Origin: Pedobacter agri PB92 | GTDB taxonomy: Bacteria > Bacteroidota > Bacteroidia > Sphingobacteriales > Sphingobacteriaceae | Assembly: GCF_000258495.1 (NCBI RefSeq) | Contig: NZ_AJLG01000007.1 | Location: 1 to 54,393, forward strand | DNA length: 54,393 nt | Direction: 5' to 3' | Shown here: piece by piece, positions 53,246 through 54,393 of the stretch | Layout of the letters: each line of letters starts with the position of its first letter | Position numbering within the stretch: the stretch's first letter is position 1 | The notes under the pieces: model-generated | What the model was told of the DNA's origin: nothing | What the model saw: the letters and a program-made list of their open reading frames with translations, nothing else | The model's database searches: none | Position numbers and translations under genes: made by a program

Positions 53246-54393
53246 TTAGTTTTTTTCGAAACAGCCTAATGTGGATGGAAAAAATCTTGGGTCATTTTTG
53301 AGATCATGGTTCAGGTAGTCATTAAAATAAAGGTCATTGCTGAGGTTGTAGCCTTTTTTCAACGCCAAACTGTTATTTGCTAATTCGAAGTTTCCGAGTG
53401 TAGTATTGATAAATCCTGGATCGGAGTTGATTAAATTATCATTATTCGCAAAAGCGGTAGCGTTAGTTTTAATTAAATTATTCCAGATCCTGCTCTCAAT
53501 TACTGCTGTTGTTTTCTTTTGGATATCCAGTTCATTATTAAGTTGTCCCCAAATGATGTTATTGGTTAGATTTAAATTCAACTTGTTATAGGCTTTAACA
53601 GATAAATAATCAGAAAAGGTTAACGCTGCGGTTTTACGAGGAAAATTTGGATTGTAACCTACAAAGGTATTTTGTTTCAAATTATAATTCCCTCCGCCAA
53701 CTGCATATAACAGATAGTTACCGCAATTGTAAAACAAACTGTTAAAAGCAATAAGTTCAGAATGATTTCCAATATAACCTGCCACCTGCATATTCTTGAT
53801 CACAGCGTTGCTTAAGATCAGCTTCGGAATGGCATTTTTTGAAAGTGAATCTGAGGTGATGCCAACAGAAGCATTTTTAATCGTCGCATACGCAATAGTT
53901 GCGTTGGCTGTCGGTTTTATAAATATGCCCTTCCATTGTCCCGGCTCATCGGTGTAAGCACTTTCTAACCGGTCACTACAAAACATAATGGGTTTATCAG
54001 CTGTACCTGTTGCGCTTAAATTGCCTTCTATATTTAAGCTTGCATCCTTATGGAAATAAAGCTTTGCTCCAGGCTTAATTGTTAAGGTGGTGTTATTTCT
54101 GACGGTTAATGCACCGGTAATGACGTACGGAAGTGCTGATGACCAGGTAATGTCTGAGTTAATTGATGATTTATTTACAAATACTGCATTTTGCCCATAT
54201 GCTATAAAATGTACTGCCTGTTGGTTTCCATTTGTTGAAAATAAAATCGAATCCTGAACGATAAAAGGCAATTGCTTATCATCAGGGTTGATGTTCACCT
54301 TAACAAAAATATTTACAGAATCGCCAGCGCTAATTACCAGATTTTTTCTGTTGGTGATGCTTTCCCCATTAATGTTAATACTGAACGAAGACA
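53246..54393 (-). CDS. Right-handed beta-helix surface protein, C-terminal part (cut by window edge)
   Basis: The frame stays open from its stop to the window end (NRKNLVISAGDSVNIFVKVN precedes the GTG at 54298), so this is the 3' part of a longer gene with at least 382 residues shown. The visible part begins with a beta-sandwich-like segment, then reads as a parallel beta-helix: GALTVRNNTTLTIKPGAKLY, LNIEGNLSATGTADKPIMF, AYATIKNASVGI, and the end DPRFFPSTLGCFEKN. This pattern is common in Bacteroidota surface proteins. No T9SS sorting domain is at its C-terminus. The N-terminal signal lies outside the window. Function unknown. Confidence 0.8.
   Translation of the reverse strand, partial: SSFSININGESITNRKNLVISAGDSVNIFVKVNINPDDKQLPFIVQDSILFSTNGNQQAVHFIAYGQNAVFVNKSSINSDITWSSALPYVITGALTVRNNTTLTIKPGAKLYFHKDASLNIEGNLSATGTADKPIMFCSDRLESAYTDEPGQWKGIFIKPTANATIAYATIKNASVGITSDSLSKNAIPKLILSNAVIKNMQVAGYIGNHSELIAFNSLFYNCGNYLLYAVGGGNYNLKQNTFVGYNPNFPRKTAALTFSDYLSVKAYNKLNLNLTNNIIWGQLNNELDIQKKTTAVIESRIWNNLIKTNATAFANNDNLINSDPGFINTTLGNFELANNSLALKKGYNLSNDLYFNDYLNHDLKNDPRFFPSTLGCFEKN

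Noticed and set aside
1..54393. tRNA, rRNA, CRISPR array, insertion sequence or phage genes
   Set aside because: No cloverleaf-type sequences, regularly spaced short repeats, transposase motifs or terminal inverted repeats were seen. The only tandem repeats are coding ones in the T9SS gene.

Overview
This is an AT-rich stretch of a Bacteroidota chromosome, most like a Pedobacter-type Sphingobacteriaceae. The evidence is a type IX secretion C-terminal domain, Wza proteins ending in a membrane helix, TAnnTTTG promoter boxes, few Shine-Dalgarno sequences and typical family members throughout. The genus is inference. Most of the window is one exopolysaccharide super-locus. It is cut at its left edge inside a polyprenyl-phosphate sugar transferase and ends on the right at housekeeping genes (dxs, scpA, glyA).

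Layout. 3-1441: initiating sugar transferase (partial) and a WecG/TagA/CpsF transferase. 1480-11482 (minus): complete Wzx/Wzy-type system A, in transcription order wza (frameshifted), wzc, wzx, GT2, wzy, DxD transferase, GT, GT4. 11689-13826 (plus): beta-helix lipoprotein and a small OmpA-domain protein. 13998-20556 (minus): a GT14 transferase, a CDP-glucose cassette (rfbF, SDR, RmlC-like epimerase, SAF-domain dehydrogenase) and a lone GT4. 21324-33857 (plus): complete system B (wza, wzc, wzx, GT4, GT, GT4, wzy, GT2, GT4, GT4). 34078-39561 (plus): a 1572-residue T9SS beta-helix protein with eight 80-residue repeats, then a NodB-type deacetylase. 39601-42237 (minus): a tight trio of wecG-like, Gfo/Idh/MocA and TIM-barrel genes. 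42507-48131 (minus): sugar-nucleotide supply (manC, gmd, fcl, ugd, uxs). 48347-52999: dxs, a 63-residue protein, scpA and glyA. 53246-54393: a partial beta-helix protein.

How it works together. ManC, Gmd and Fcl would make GDP-fucose. Ugd and Uxs would make UDP-glucuronate and UDP-xylose. The RfbF cassette would make a CDP-sugar. Two sets of transferases would build two repeat units, each exported by its own Wzx, Wzy, Wzc and Wza.

The most interesting signal is a short shared element, GGGCYATTGY, found in the sense direction 77-236 nt before five separate polysaccharide transcription units (rfbF, wza-B, wecG-2, gmd, manC). In three of them it closes a hairpin with a 7-bp stem and a 4-nt loop, and the differences between copies keep the pairing through G-U wobbles. 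It resembles in position and logic the ops element of RfaH, so I propose a leader element for a NusG-paralogue (UpxY/RfaH/LoaP-like) antiterminator. The second notable point is a frameshift at an A8 run that splits the Wza of system A.
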